Shown: positions 14,301-29,300 of the stretch, in pieces
How positions within the stretch are numbered: position 1 is the stretch's first letter
How the letters are laid out: the number at the start of each line of letters is the position of its first letter
Translations under genes and position numbers: made by a program
DNA from: Epiperipatus broadwayi
Lineage: Eukaryota > Onychophora > Udeonychophora > Euonychophora > Peripatidae
Direction of reading: 5' to 3'
NCBI GenBank assembly: GCA_028023455.1
Contig: JAQFVV010012509.1
Location: forward strand, 2,542,001 to 2,606,000
DNA length: 64,000 bases
Notes under the pieces: generated by a model
The model's database searches: none
What the model saw: the letters and a program-made list of their open reading frames with translations, nothing else
Told to the model about the DNA's origin: nothing

Positions 14301-17300
14301 AAAAAAACTTCTACTAATTAAATCTTTTATCTTATCAAACTTTTTTCATTAAAAACAAAAAATAGTTAAAACAAAACAAAAAAAAAAAAGAGCGTTTAAT
14401 TTAATTACTTTGACACACCAGTATTTTTTTACCCTATAAAATTAAATTATGATTATAAAACTTTTATATTATTGGCAAAATGTAACTGATGAACTGATTA
14501 AAACTAAAAAATCTCAACCAGAGCCAAATTGAAAAAGGAGTGCATACAGATAAAAACATGGATGGCAAATTAATATAAAAGCAAATAAAAAACAATAAAA
14601 AACATGAAATTATGCATAAATCTATATATAGTTAAAATATTGCCATTATTTAGCTATTAAAATGCAGCTTTCATATCTCAATCCAAACAATCTTTTCCAT
14701 TAATTCTTATTCTATCCCTTTGTTTTTCTTTTCAAAAACTTCCAATAGAAGTCACATTGGATTTCTGGACAATTGATTTAAGATACTATTTTAAAAATAT
14801 CTTCAGTTTGCATTTATGTTACCAAAAAGATAAAACAGCAAGGAATGCAATAAAACTGTAAAAATATAATTATTACACATTCAAAATAATAAAAAAAATA
14901 TAAGATTTAAAATTTTTTCAAAATTATTGTAGAGGAATTGGCAATCCTCATTGTTTATAACTTACAAGCTTAAGAGATAGGATCATGTGACCTATGACTC
15001 TTATTTTGACTATTGTTATATTTCTTTAGAATTTCTAAATTTTAATAGAGAAATTTTATTTTAATTAATAAAGTTCATTAGATTCTTTATCAAATTTCAA
15101 ATAAAATGACTTATTTAAGTCATTAGTCCAAAACATCTAAAAATAGAAACATTGATACCTTTCATTTTTCTTAAAAACATTGCTAGACTTTTTTCCTTGT
15201 AGGTATAAAGTCAGTCTAAACATCCTTCAGGATGTAAATAGCACAGATTCAATACAAGATATAACTAAACAGGTAAAAAAGGATTCAGATGTAATGCAAT
15301 GTAGAATATTAATAACAATGCTTTTTTAATTATCTGTCTTACTTTTGACTTTGTGAAAACTATTTCATTTTTTTAGATAGAATTCATTTAAAATGTAAAT
15401 TCAAGTGATTACTACAATGCAGAAAAATACATATATAAATAAAATTGCAGGTATAATATACCTAACAGAAGTATATCCATAACTCATTTTATCTCCTCAC
15501 AAAATCAAAGCAACTATACACAAAGATGTTGAATGAATTGGGTACATCAGTCACCACTCTTGAGGAAGCTAAGAGAGAGGAGTTTGAAAAAATGCATTGC
15601 CTATCTCAAAATTACTAAAAGCACAGCATGAATACCCATACACCAGGTAGCATCAAAAGTTTTATTTTTACCTGCATACAACTTTATATGACAAACAGAT
15701 CCATTATGGCTACCTCCACATATCCATCATACAGACAGTCACTTTATTTGTTCTGAGATCACACCGTTGCATTGTACTATGATCAATATATTTAGTGATT
15801 ATTTGTTCAATTATTACTTCTCCATGCACTGAATATACAACTTTGAATTTAGTCTATAATAGACCTATTTTTGTATATTAGTCAAAGTTTTTACTTTTGT
15901 TATTTGGTATTTTTACATTGTCATAGAGATCATGGAAAAATAACAAATTATGAAACTTATTGTGGTTCATTACGACTGCAAAATAAGAATGCCTATAACT
16001 TTATACTTGATTTAAGTCCCAAATATCCCCCAGCTGAACTACACGGGTCATACAAGAGATTTGTTAAAATGACAGTAAAAATATAGACTATTCGTGATTT
16101 TATATATTTTTTCAATTCCGAATTTTTTTTTTAATGGCATATTTATTAGTTTCATTAATAATTTTATCAAAAATTTTCTTATTGAAAAATAAATAAAAAA
16201 ATACTTCAGGCCTGGAGACACGGTGAAAAGGTCTAATATTTGCTTGTTCTTTCCATTAGTTTGGCAGCACTTTCAGAATTATTAGGATAAAAAGTCTGGT
16301 ATATCGCTACCTTCTGTAAATATAATTTATTTATTCTTTGTTTTTTTTTGCTGCTAGAGGAATGTGTTCATTTTCCAAAAATAAATTCTAAGTAAAAAAA
16401 TAAATAAGAATTGCTAGATAATAAAGTATCCTTGTAGTCCATTGATTAGAAATTAAAAAAAAATTGCAGATACTCAAATCTGTGTCACAATTTAAAATTT
16501 TAATGCGGTCTTTTCTTCAAAAAATCTAATAAACTGAGTGGGGAAAAAACTAAATAAAGTTATTTAAATAAAAATTACTTAAAGAATCAAATTTTAACAT
16601 AAAAAAACATGGAGCATTTCTTCTGATTGATTAAAAAAAAGATGAAAAGAATAATGTAAGTTACACAGGTGTAATCCATATTATTTTTCAGCAAATATGA
16701 AATGAAGATAAAGAAATTTCAACTATTTAAAAATCACAGTTCGGCAGTGGTTCAACAGAAAGTTAAGAATATTTAACAACTTTCTTTTCTATATTTTTTC
16801 TATCATTCTAACATATTTTTCATAATTTCCTCTGCCTCTAAATATATGTCCAATTCAACTACTTTTTTATTTCTTTATTTTCTGAAAATATTCTTTTTCA
16901 TTTACACGTTTCAATTAACTTTTCTCTCCATATATATTTTTCCATTTTTCTACAAATTCACATTTTAAAGTTTCTAATCTTTTCTTAATTTTCAAAATCT
17001 CTGTTCCAATAAAGCTGCAATCTAAACAAAATATTTAACAGTTTTTTTTTCAGATTTGTTTTTTTACTATAATTACCTACAGCAGTTAACCAACTTAATA
17101 AATACTTTAATTTTTTATCTAATTACCAATCTTAATCTTGTATCCTCTCCATCTATCTTCATTGTCTAAATTGCATTTATTTTCAATCCAAATTATCTAC
17201 AATCTTCATCAATTGCACTTAACATATTATTATTTATCTACAAACACTACCACATCATCTACTTTTAACATTAATTTCATTGTCAAATAAACTAGTATTT

Positions 17301-20300
17301 CAAATCTTGTTTTTTTTTTTATTATCTTAGTCTCATTTACCCAACTACATATGTTTCAAATCACCAGCTTAAACATAATATCATAACAGTAAAATAGCTT
17401 TCATTCAATATATGAATGAACTTATAATAGTGCATGGGATTAGACTGTGAAACATAATTTTCATGTGACATGTCAGTGTAGGAAGAAGAAAAAACGAAAA
17501 CAACCAAACAAATCAGCAAATTAAATAAATACAAAACAATTGGTAAGTTGTTTTGTAGAGAGAATGTGAGAAAAATCAAAGTGATTTAATGTAGATGACA
17601 GATTTGAGGACTAATGGTTTTTGTATGGAAGCTCAAATCTTTAATTTTTATTGTTCAACTGTCACATATTCTCATGAATGACAAATCATTCAAGATTTAT
17701 TTATTATAGTATTAAATAAAAAATTAACAATAAAAATGCAGATCTCTGGTAATATACCATGGATCACAAATGTTTCTACACCATAGAATGGTAACACTGA
17801 TTTGAGCAAAATTCTTAATAACTCATCAGAATAATAATATTCAACATAATAAATATAATATTTTTTTAAAACATGCTTTTATTTCATTTGCATTAAAAAG
17901 CAAAAAATATTTTTTTCTTAAACCAGAATTTTGGTTGTTATGTGTAACAAATAAAAACACAGCACATCCAAAAATTAATTGACTTGTGAAAAAATTTTCA
18001 TGTTTGTAATCCAATCTCTATTATTCATCGAATTAATTAATTTATGAATGCAGCACACTTTACTTAAAGTTACATATAACAACTTAAATTGTAGCTCAAG
18101 AAAAAAAAATACTGTATATATTATTTTTTCTTTTTTAGTATTTGGGTATTTTGCAACTGATTTACCATTAATAACTCAATATTATTTCAATTTTTCAAAA
18201 TCATTAATCATACACAGAAAAGCTATTCAAATTGAAAAGCTAAAAATTTTAAAAAATGGCATTGTATTTCCAGTATCTGAAATTAAATTTGTAGCCTGCC
18301 AAAACTAGTAGGCTGGATAAAACTATGAAATATTGCATTATCATCTATATCAGTCACATACAAAATTTGGAACATTCAGTAGGTATAGATTAAAAGCCAG
18401 TTATAAGATTTTTGATTTTATTAAGGCAGTTGTTAAAAAAATTCAAGTTTTATGCAAATAATTCGATGGGAAATTAAGATTTCATCCTTCATTTTTTATT
18501 TTAATTAACTATTATCACTTCTAAAAATGCCTTCCTCAAATTAAATAAGAACATATGCTTAAAAAATATATTTTCCATCTACTATGCATAACTCAAAACT
18601 TACCAAATTGATATGAATAGTCACTCTTGCGAATTATAAAATTAAAAGCACCATTCTCTCCAATTTTCTTCAATAATATTCAAAAATTCAATTGAATACA
18701 CAACATCCTTTGTGCATTCCATTCTTCCTTTCATCTACAACTTTCTTCCATTATTGCAAAACCTACTTACTCCACATCTACATGACTTTCTTTTTCAAAC
18801 ATATAGTAGAAGACTTATTATTTCTTTGAAATAAATTGTTTACATATTCAATAACTTCACATTAAACTATTAAAATATCACATGACCACTATTTCATATG
18901 TTTACACAATTTAATTTTTAACAACTTTTTAATATATCCATTTTTTTTTCTATTAATAAATTTTCATCTTTTGGTGTAATTAATGCTTTATTCCTTTTTA
19001 TCTTTACTTTCAAGTATAATTTCCTTTATTCTGCTATATATAAAATTCAAGCTACATTTTCTTCATAAATCTTTATCTCAGTACAATCATTTTCTAACTT
19101 TCTTAGAGTATTACCTGCTTCATGTTTTAATTTGCCGTTAATCTTTTTATATATATCTCTTCAAAAGTATTTATATATTTCCGATTTTTTTTTCTGTATC
19201 ATATTGTTGATCAACTCATATAAGGCTTTTTTTTTGTTCTTTTATCAACTTTTATAACTAATGTCAGTAATATAGATCCTTTTAAAATTTCCATAGATAA
19301 TTCCATTTTAATTAATTTTCTCATTTAATTCTCAATTATTCATTTGTTATCTAATAAATTTGAAATTCTATCTTTAATATCCATCTACAAGGTATCAATG
19401 ACCCATTTGCTGTTCTAGTTTCTTTTTACTGGCTAAAAATTCAACCATAAACCATTATTAAATTGTGATCAAATCTATGAGGAAAACTTAGAAAATATGA
19501 GATAAATTAAAATACAATTATCCTAAAGTAAAAGTAATAATATTAGTAGAAACAAATGATTTTATACAAGATCATATAAAGAAAACATTAAGAAGAATTG
19601 AAGAGATAGTTGTATATGTTGGAAGAAAATGAGTAGATAAATATGAATAGTGAATTATTATTAGGATCTGATAACAGAATAAATTTAAATAAGCTTTGAG
19701 TTAATTTGAGATTGAAATGTATGCGGGAGAATAGAAATATAAATTTCTTTTTAAATGCGTGGGATATTTTTATCAAAAATAGAAATTTGTTTAAAAGGAA
19801 TGTATTAAATTTAGTAAAGAGATGCGATAATACTATGAATGTTAATTTATAATCAATTCTATTGTCCATTAAATTATAAAAGAGAGACTGAGTATTAATA
19901 GGCAAAAAAAAGAGTACAATGATGGAGGAAGACATACTAAAAAGAAGTATATGTACTTAAGGAAAGAGTATTAAGATAGAAAAAGAGAAGAATGAGGAAA
20001 AAGAAAAAGAATTTCTTTATACATACAATATCTGGGGATACCTATAAAAAAAAAAGAATATTAAAAAGAAAAATCAGCGATGTAAATTAAAAAATTGGTT
20101 TCATAAAAATGCAAGAAGAAATTCAGTGGTGTTTGAATATATTTTTTATATGAGAAAAATTAGATATAACAACTGAGAGATAAAGAAATACCATGTGGAC
20201 ACATGAATGATGAGCAAATAGATGTAATGATAAGAAGGCAAAACATATTGTTAAGAAAATGTAATAAAAATATAAGGGTTAAACTGACATTAAATATAGA

Positions 20301-23300
20301 GAAAGAAAGACATAAAGTCATACATTAAGCTACTGGAAATGAGAAGAATATAAAAGACTGGAAAAAGAGCATTTCAGAATGTCTGATGTTAATGAATTTA
20401 GAAAGAATAATTGTAAAATATTAATAGTACATGATTCATATATATTAATAATATTAATGAAATTGATTAAGTAGAGAATATAAATGAGGCAATACTAAAA
20501 AGGAGTATGATCAAGAAAAAGTTAGTAAAAAAGGAAAACTAAAAAAGATAAAAAAAAAGTATTTTTGAAGAAGGAAAAAGATATAGTAATGAGCATAACT
20601 TTATATTGAAAGAGAAATATCTGAAAGGTAAAATGTATAACATTGTAGAAGCAGTGATTAGATAGGAAGAGTTCAAATTGATTAGGTTTTATAATATCTT
20701 ACAATTATATAAGATTGTAAATTTAAATTTATGAGGAGTACATTGATAGGATGAAGAGTTACAAATGAAAGTGTATTTAAAATTAATATAACTAATAAAA
20801 AAAGATAAAATAAACAGACTTTAAAAAGTGTGAAAGAAAAAAAAAGCGTACAGGTAATAATATAAAGAGACTGTTAAAAAAAAAAAATGGGATGAAGCAA
20901 ATAAAGTTTAATGTGATAATTATTTTTTTTTAAAATAACTAGAATAGAATTAAAAAGAAAAAAATGGAGTGAACTTAATAGGAAGCTAATTGATGAAATT
21001 AACAGTGCACGAAGGGTGATTATGGAATATTTTGGAGATATATGAAGAAAGTAAAAAAAAAGACATGTATACTATTAAGTAAAAAAATAAGAAAATATGA
21101 AAAAAAAACAAAAAAAAAAACAATGAATTTATTATAAAAACCATATGAGATAAGTAGTTGACAAAAGAATATCTTTCATAAGAGAGCTTAATTCATGAAA
21201 AAATGGATAGAATGAATGACTTAGAACTGAATAGAACAATTAGTAGATTAAAAATAAGAAAAGAAAGAGGATTATATGGCATGACAATTGAAATGTTTAT
21301 AAGTATGAGAAGATACGGGAAGATTTGGTTAAAAATAATAAAATTATAAATGATAATGAAGTTCCAGATAACTGAAAAATGGGAAGAGACTTTAGATTGC
21401 TGAATAACTATACACCAGTAGCAATAACTTATGTAGTTTATAAAATATCTATATACATATTGATAAATATTTCCAGTGCATACTGCTATCTGAAATAAAT
21501 ATCATCAAATATTAAATCAGTTCAAATGTTAAGAAATTTTCAGCTACACTATATGCGTTCTAAATATTTATTCATAAAGGACATAGCTGAAAATTTCTTA
21601 ATGTTTAAGGTGATTTGATATTAGTACATAGATTATGAATTGGATGAAAGGAAATTTTATTCAGGAAGACAGCCTTACAATAAAATGAATAGATTTAGAG
21701 AAATTTTGAAAATATAAGAATAGATTTGAAGTTGTTAAAAATAGTTAACATCTTCATAAGGATACTTTTTATAAATACAAATTGGGGGATCTACAATCAG
21801 TGGGAATCAAATGTAAAATTTGTTTGAAACAGGAAAGTCAATTATCACTGTTTTATTATTTATTTTGTTTCTAAGAAAACTGGAGATTGAGATAGAAAGA
21901 CTAAGATTAGATATGTGAATTTATACAGTAAAGATTAGAATATATATGAGAGTTTTTATTTTTTGCGGATATGGTAATTTTTACAAATTGTGTAAAAAAA
22001 ATGTACAATTATTAGAAAAATAATCAGAGACAAAAAAAATAAATCCAAATTTAATTAAATAACAAAAAAATCTAAATTATTAGCAATTAATGAGAAGGTA
22101 ATCTGAAGGATAAAGGAGGATGAAATGGCAGAGTATAGATATTTAGATATTAAGTTAACGGGGGAAAAAAAGAAATTATATGGATAGTTGAAATTTAAGA
22201 TTAAAAAAAAAATTAGAAGTAGACTGGGATTGACTAAAACTTTTTTATGCCTTTTATACATCAAATATGATGGATGTGCTTTAATATCAGGAAATGAGGC
22301 ATTTTATATGACAGAAGGGATTCTAATTTTTTGGATAGAATTCAAAAAGAAATCGGCAGATATTGGATTATGAATAGTGAATGAGCAACCAGCAGAAATA
22401 AGATGATTTTTTTCTTTTTGATGAGAAAAGTAAAAGTAAATTAACATGTGAAAAAAAATAGATTAATAAAAAATATTCAATTGGTTTAAGCACAGAAATA
22501 GATAAGTGTAATGAATGAAAAAAGTTTACAATATGTAAAGTTATATATATTAAGGCTATAACCTTAAGATTATGCACATGGATGTGATGGTAGGAACCTC
22601 TACAAATCTTAACACAAGATTACCAACTTTAACAGACAAGATTTGAATAATAAATGTGATGTTAAAACATAAATTATAGGTGCATGAATATAATAGAAGA
22701 GAATAATAATTGGTTAGAAAAAAATAGTTTAGAACGATATAAAATATGCATAAATATATATCACTAGAGTAAATTTATTGTTATTTGATACAGACAGGAG
22801 TTTTGAATACTAAAAAAAGAAGGCAAAAATGAATTAAGAATTTAGATTGGGACTTGTGCAGGCAAAGGTACTGAACATTTATTAGTGGACTGTAATTAAT
22901 TCTGAAAGAGATTGATGAAAAACTATGTGAAGGGTAGTAAAAGAGATTTTCTGGTTTTTATTTATGATAAAAATGCAGAATATAAGGACAGTGTATAGAT
23001 ATTAACAAAACAGCTTTTATTATAATGAGATAGGAGGAAAAAAAAAAGTTGGGCAATGAAGATTAAAAGAGTAGTAAGGGATAAAGTATATAGGTTTTTA
23101 GATTATATAATATTTTCAAAAAATGGCAATGATTTGGCTAATGGGATTTCTAGTCACATGAACTATAAAACATCTGCCTTCATTTAAGAAAAAAAGCCAT
23201 GTACTGCGGTTGATTAGAAATCTATACTCAAGAAATGTACTTTTGAAGAAAGGCATGCTGTTGTTTGTGCGTAAATTTTTTTCTGTTAGAAAAGAACTTC

Positions 23301-26300
23301 CTGCAAAGAATATTTATAAAAAAATATTTTTTGCACCAAAATGACTTTTTATACTACTGCTTCAAGAAAATGACAAGATGATAGGATAAATTGATATGCA
23401 GAAAAATAAATAACGTTTTTAAGTTCATAATTTACTTGTTTTACTTTTTTATAATATTTGTACTTAATTACTGATTTTTCTCTCATATATCTTCTTCAAA
23501 ATGTGCACAATGTTAATATGGTTTCTAAATTTTTTTATAAATACATAGAACATCAACAAAACAATCATACTTAAATTCAATATTTATAGTGTGGCAATTA
23601 ATTGTCATAGATATTGGTTGCTGGCACATTTTGCAGCAATAAACAAAAAGTGTAGCTGCATATTGCATACAGTTGACATTCACTATATTTTACTAATTAG
23701 TGAAATTTGTATAAACAATTAAATAGAAAAAAAATACAGATTGGGTTCTATAATTATTATCCTTTGCTGTCAAATTTTACTGTTAAATAATAATTAAAAA
23801 TTTTTTTGCGAGTGTCTAATCATCATATATATGAAAAGTTATATTTTTCGTTTTCATTTACTCTTTTGTATCCCTGTAAAAAAATAAATAAAAATAATAG
23901 AAAAATAGAAAGCTGGATTTTAGCTATTGAAAGAGAATATAAAAAATTTATTTTCGATACTTAAACCAATCATTGTTACTGCTGCCTAATCTCATACAAT
24001 CTTCTATTCTTTTAAGTGTTCTCTCTTTAAATTCCAATCCCACACTCACTATACAAAATTTTTAAAATATTTTTTGAGTACATTTTTATTTTCTTCAAAC
24101 ACAAATGTGAATTCCTTATCATATTTGTATTTGAACAAACACAAATTACTATTTATAAACAATATTTAATTCTTAATTCTAAAAGAATAACTACACTTTT
24201 ATTTTTATGGTTACTTTTTAGAATAAAAACATACATCCTTAAATTATTATCTTCAGAAAAGAAAACCTTAACACTTCCATTACTCTTTTTCGTACCCTTC
24301 TCACATCAGTTTACAACAATTCTATAATATTCAACAAAAGCTTTTAAATAATAAATTAGTTTTCCTTCTAAAATAAATAAATAAATAAATAAAAACTACA
24401 AATGGAAAACATTTCAGAATGACATGTTGTTGAGGATACAAAATAACAGACATAATATCTCGAGCAAAACTTAGTAGATTGATAATAGTTGTTTGGAGAT
24501 CTGTTAGTCATTCATATTAAAGGAAAGATAATAATGAAGTAAAATTCAAATACTAAATATTAAAACAGTCACGTGTGTGTATATATATAGTTAGAATTAA
24601 CAATTAGCAGGATATCATACTCAATTGATATCTAACATCATCAGAGATAGTTTAACATCACTTGACACACTTCTTAATACAATTTACTCTAGAATCTCAA
24701 ATTTGAACATAGTATAGAATAGTAAAGTTTTCTTAATTAGAAAGTGGCTTATCATTTCATAAGCATGAAAGCTTTTACATTGTAAATTTTCATGTCAATT
24801 TCATATTGCAGAAAGGTTATAACAATAACTTTAGTTTTATAAATTATATAAATATTGAAGCAATGGATCTGAAGTCCAATCCATGCTTCACAGCCTCCTA
24901 TAAACTTAGTTAGTATTATAGACCTGAATTAAGTTTATAGTCCAATATCAGCAGGGTTTTGCATTAAAGCTAAAATTAATTACGGTTATATAATTTGTAT
25001 TTGCATTTAACTATTTCATTTTAAATAAATTCCATTTCAAGATTAAATTTCTGTTAATAAAAATTACTTGTCAAACCTATTAGGTCAAACATATATATAC
25101 GTCAAGCGTATATATATGAGTTAATGCAAAATTCTGCTGAAATAAAATGCTTATTTTATTAAAAGAAATAATAATATAGTTTTTCTTGTTAAAATATGTG
25201 TATGATTTATTTTGAGATAAGCCCACCAACATTTTCTAAAAGAATGTATGCTTGTAATTAGTTAGCCCATTCAAGGCAAATTAAAGATGGCTTTCTCTTT
25301 CTTTTTTAATTAATAAAATTCAAACTTTAAAGAAAGAAATTTAGAAGAAAAAAGTAAAAGTTATTTTTAGAAAATGTTACCTTGAAACAAAGGAGTGTGG
25401 GTGGGCTTATCAAGATCTAAGATCATACAAAAAATAGAAGGTAGCTTACAAAAAAGTTATAAATAGGAGAGTGAACAAAAGACTAGGCATTCAGATTTTC
25501 CTTTTGGAAATGATTTTCAGATTTCCCTTTTGAGATTTCATTCAGATTTCTCTTGGGAGAACTCTTGCAGATTTTGCTTTTGCTTGTTGAGATTTTATTC
25601 CAAAAAGTTATACAACTGTTGTCTTCAAAATCATGGAGAAGTTTGAACATGCTCAAGTTAAAAATCATATGAATTTGATGGATTCTACTATGCTTGGCTA
25701 GGCAAATAAATAGCTTTGCCTATCACCGAGGTTCCTAAATACCATCAAAATGCCATAGTATCCACCCAATAGTAATCTGAACTCTGTGCCATGTCTGTAG
25801 GACTTTTCGTAAAAGCATGCTACTTATTTCCATTTTCCTTGTCCGGACAAATACCTATTGATGGTCGGATCAAGCCACGAACGCCGTAGGAAACATGACC
25901 AAGGAACCAGGATGGTAATCATATCTCTCCTCCATTGAACTATTTACTTTCTACCCTTTTGTTCATACCTTTCTTAATTGAATTATATTTTGAATTGTTT
26001 TATTTAATGATATTTGTAATGTAACCATTTTTATTAGACTATATGTGTGTGATCATCTATCTATATATTTAACCCTTTTTCCTTCGCTATTCTTCATTAC
26101 TAACATGTATAAATATTTCGTATTCCATTGCGGTGTAAGTCAAAGGCTAAGTTTTCATTTAAATCTCTTTCCAATTTTCATTTATATTTGTAAAATTCAA
26201 TACGAGTAAGTTTCCTTTTGTTTGCCAACTTGATTTCCTCGATCTTTGTCTGCCATTAGCTTATTATGTATATCTGATTTAGCTATATATGTCTTAAATA

Positions 26301-29300
26301 ATTTTTAAACTGTCTGTTTTTAGCGCAAAGCAATTAGAAAATGCTTTGCAAAAGATTTTTATTATTGTACTTTATTGAGGAGATTCGAGTTGACAATTTT
26401 AATAAAATTGGGAAGAAAAGATTTAGACCGCAAACATATTAATCTGTTTTTATTATCTAATTAGTTTTTCATTAATTTAGGGGAATAGCGGAGGCCATTA
26501 AATCATTATTAATATTTTAAAGTCATTAATTAAATATCTATTATTTAATTAAAAAGCTTCAGTTTCTAATTTTATTTTAATGCTTATTTTTACTTTTCAA
26601 TGATCCAGGCACGCAAAACACATTTTTTGTAGTCCTTTTATGCACATTTAACTTGTAGTTCTATAAGTATTCTTGTCCATGTCTCTTCCGTTGATGCTAG
26701 CTTGGCCGGATAAAAAATAATTTATGCGTGTCTCAGATAATGTCATTGGTTTGTAGTTAGCCTCGAGAATAGGCGAATAGGGCAGAAGTCATACTATTCT
26801 TGATTTAATATCTCGCGTATGGGTGGACTCGAGGTACTTTCGCCTAGTATTCGAACTGGGTTAAACCAACATATATCATCTGACTGTCACAATATATAAG
26901 TATAGTAAGAACTTAAAATAACTTACGCAAATCTTTTACAATAGGATCTCTAATTTCAGCTGCCAACTCTGCCCATTTTCCTGGTAGTGGTCGGAGTCTT
27001 TTGACTTTTCTTTTGGGAGTTTTACATGTTGGAATAGGGCACCTAAGACAAATGGATATGTGTTTAGATTCATATATAAGTCTTAAAACAAAAAAATTAA
27101 AACTAATTAAAAATGAATAAAATTAAACCAAAATAAAATAATAAAACCCATAACTGTTCTATAAATCAGGCAGCAATCTATTCTTCCATTAAGACAAGAA
27201 CTCAAATGAGTGATCTTAAATTATATCTTGTCCTGCGAAAGACAACCTTTAAATAGCTCATTGTCACTTCTCATGCTCAAAAGCCATTTGATTATCAGAA
27301 TAGCTAATATTTCAATTAATTTTTATTAATTATATTTTGCTGATATAAATAATGAAATAGCAGTATTATAAATAAATTGCATCATTAATGTCATGCATTA
27401 GACTTATGGATGTAAAAAAAGAAAATTAATTTTTTGGAAAAATATTAACTTTTTAACCATTTTTAGAATTATTAACTAAATCTTTAAAAAAATCATTTCT
27501 TTGCGCTTTTCATAATTCTTTTTATTCAATTTGTCTGACAGTTTTCACTGTCTAGTAGGCTTTTTTAAATCTGTAAAATACAATTGCCATATATTATTAT
27601 GCACATATTTTTTTTATTATTTATATAAAAAAATTATACTTTTAATATATATATACATTATTATTAAATTTAATAATTTTCTAATAAATTACATTATACT
27701 TGTATTTCAATATTTTCAAATATAATGAATGATATCAATAAGAAGATAACTGATAAACTTTTAAAAACTGCAACAAAGATAGCTGGTCCAAAAAAGCAGC
27801 AATTGATCAGTAAAATTTCCACTGAGACTAGAGAATTTATATTAAAAGAAGAGGGAATATGAAAATATGTAAAAATGATGCATTAAGAAGAATTGACTAT
27901 CTTGAATTTTGTAAAATGGTGCAAAAAAGAGTTGATAATGATATAAGAAAGTATAATTGTGAACTAGCAAGGAAAGCTGCAGAAGAGAATAAAAGTCTCA
28001 AGAGTGTAAAACAACATTTTGGTATTTGTAAAAAGTTTATTATATGCAATAAGATAAAAAGATGGAACTATTGCTAAAAAAAGAGATAGCATCAGAACTG
28101 GATAAAAGAGTTCTATCAAGAATTATATAGTAATAAAGAACAAGTATCTCTTACTTCTATTATATCTTCTGAATTGCCCAGGACTTTAAATGAAGAAGTG
28201 AGACATGCAATTAAATTTATGAAAAAGGAAAAAGCTCCAGGTAATGATGGAATTATAATAGATATTCTACAAGAAGCAATTGAAAGAAATGGAAATTTTT
28301 CTGGTAAAGTAATATACCAAATGTCTAAATAATAAAAATATAGCAGATGACTGAAAGAATGCAGTATTAACATTTAAGCAAGATGATAAAGAAGATATTA
28401 GAAATTACAGACCTATCAATCTTTTATCAGTTTTATACAAAATTTTTACCAAATAATTACAACTCGTCTACAGCAACCAAAAAAAACAAGCTGGATTTAA
28501 GAGGTTTTAGTACAATGGATCATATCCAAGTATTGAGAGAAGTTATAGAAAGAATCAATGAATATAAACTGTCATTATGCTTTGGTTTGTAGATTATAAA
28601 AAAGCATATGATTCTATAAGCATTTCTTCAGTGATTACTCAAGATATTGTCATATTCTAAAGAATATTTATAAAAATGCAACAGCAACAATTAGATTACA
28701 TAATGTATACTAGTAAGGTTAATATTGAGAAGGGGATAAGATAGGGTGACTCCACATCTCTAAAACTTTTTACAGCAGTTTTGCAAGAAGTATTTTGTAG
28801 TTTAAAAGGGGAAATTAAAAAAATAAAAATAAATCGAGATTATTTAAGTCATCTAGATTTTGCAAATGACATTGCTGTTTTTGCAAATAATATTTTAGAG
28901 CTTCAGGAAATGTTGCAAGAATTATTAGATGAAAGTAACAAAGTAGGATTAAAGGTAAATGTTAAAAAGGCTAAAGTAATGTCCAATTGATTTTGTCAAA
29001 AGAAGAAAATAAAGATTGATAATGATGAATTAGAAAAAATTAACAACAACAAATATCATGGTCAGATTATTACTATAGATGGAAACATAATATATGAAAT
29101 TAATCATATAATTAAACTTGGTTGGGATGCTTTTGGTAGAAATAATTTAATATTAAAAGAAAATGTGTCTAGTGTTTGAAAGTGAAAATTTTAATAAATG
29201 TATTTGATCAGTTCTTATTTATGAAACAGAACAAAAATACAGAGACTTAAGACAACTCAACAAACTAAGAAAAGATGCATATTAGGAGTAACAAGAAGAG

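Larger units (their letters stand above)
19555..23130 (+). mobile_element. Strongly decayed LINE with reverse transcriptase and C-terminal zinc-knuckle traces
   Basis: Purine-rich plus strand. In shifting frames it shows an RT core: [20 protein letters not shown] near 21240-21300, a W..GRDFR....[13 protein letters not shown] block near 21370-21450, and a catalytic motif changed to FADM at 21962-21973 followed by VIFTN. Downstream is a SRLGLTKTF....[18 protein letters not shown] block, and near 22845-22910 a [11 protein letters not shown] segment like the terminal knuckle of Jockey/R1/CR1-group LINEs. Many stops. The 5' third (19555-21000) is A-rich with only weak endonuclease-like traces. A small inverted repeat at 21503-21628 interrupts the RT. 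The group assignment is tentative; the RT reading is more certain. Confidence 0.55.
13106..26926. other. NCoR intron, 13.8 kb, the longest complete one
   Basis: Holds repeat copies (13380, 18255), the fold-back at 13802, the two decayed LINE regions 16800-23130 and the LTR-like segment 25180-26900. I see no assignable feature in 14110-15500, 16100-16800 and 23150-25080. A slightly G+C-richer patch at 15520-15780 and an open frame at 15871-16086 remain unassigned. Confidence 0.85.

Noticed and set aside
19588-19935. 115-residue minus-strand frame, Phe/Leu/Ser-rich
   Set aside because: Lies opposite the purine-rich decayed LINE strand. The hydrophobic look is a by-product of T-rich reading, not a membrane protein.
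28116-28373. Minus-strand frame at 28116-28373
   Set aside because: Antisense of the second RTE copy.
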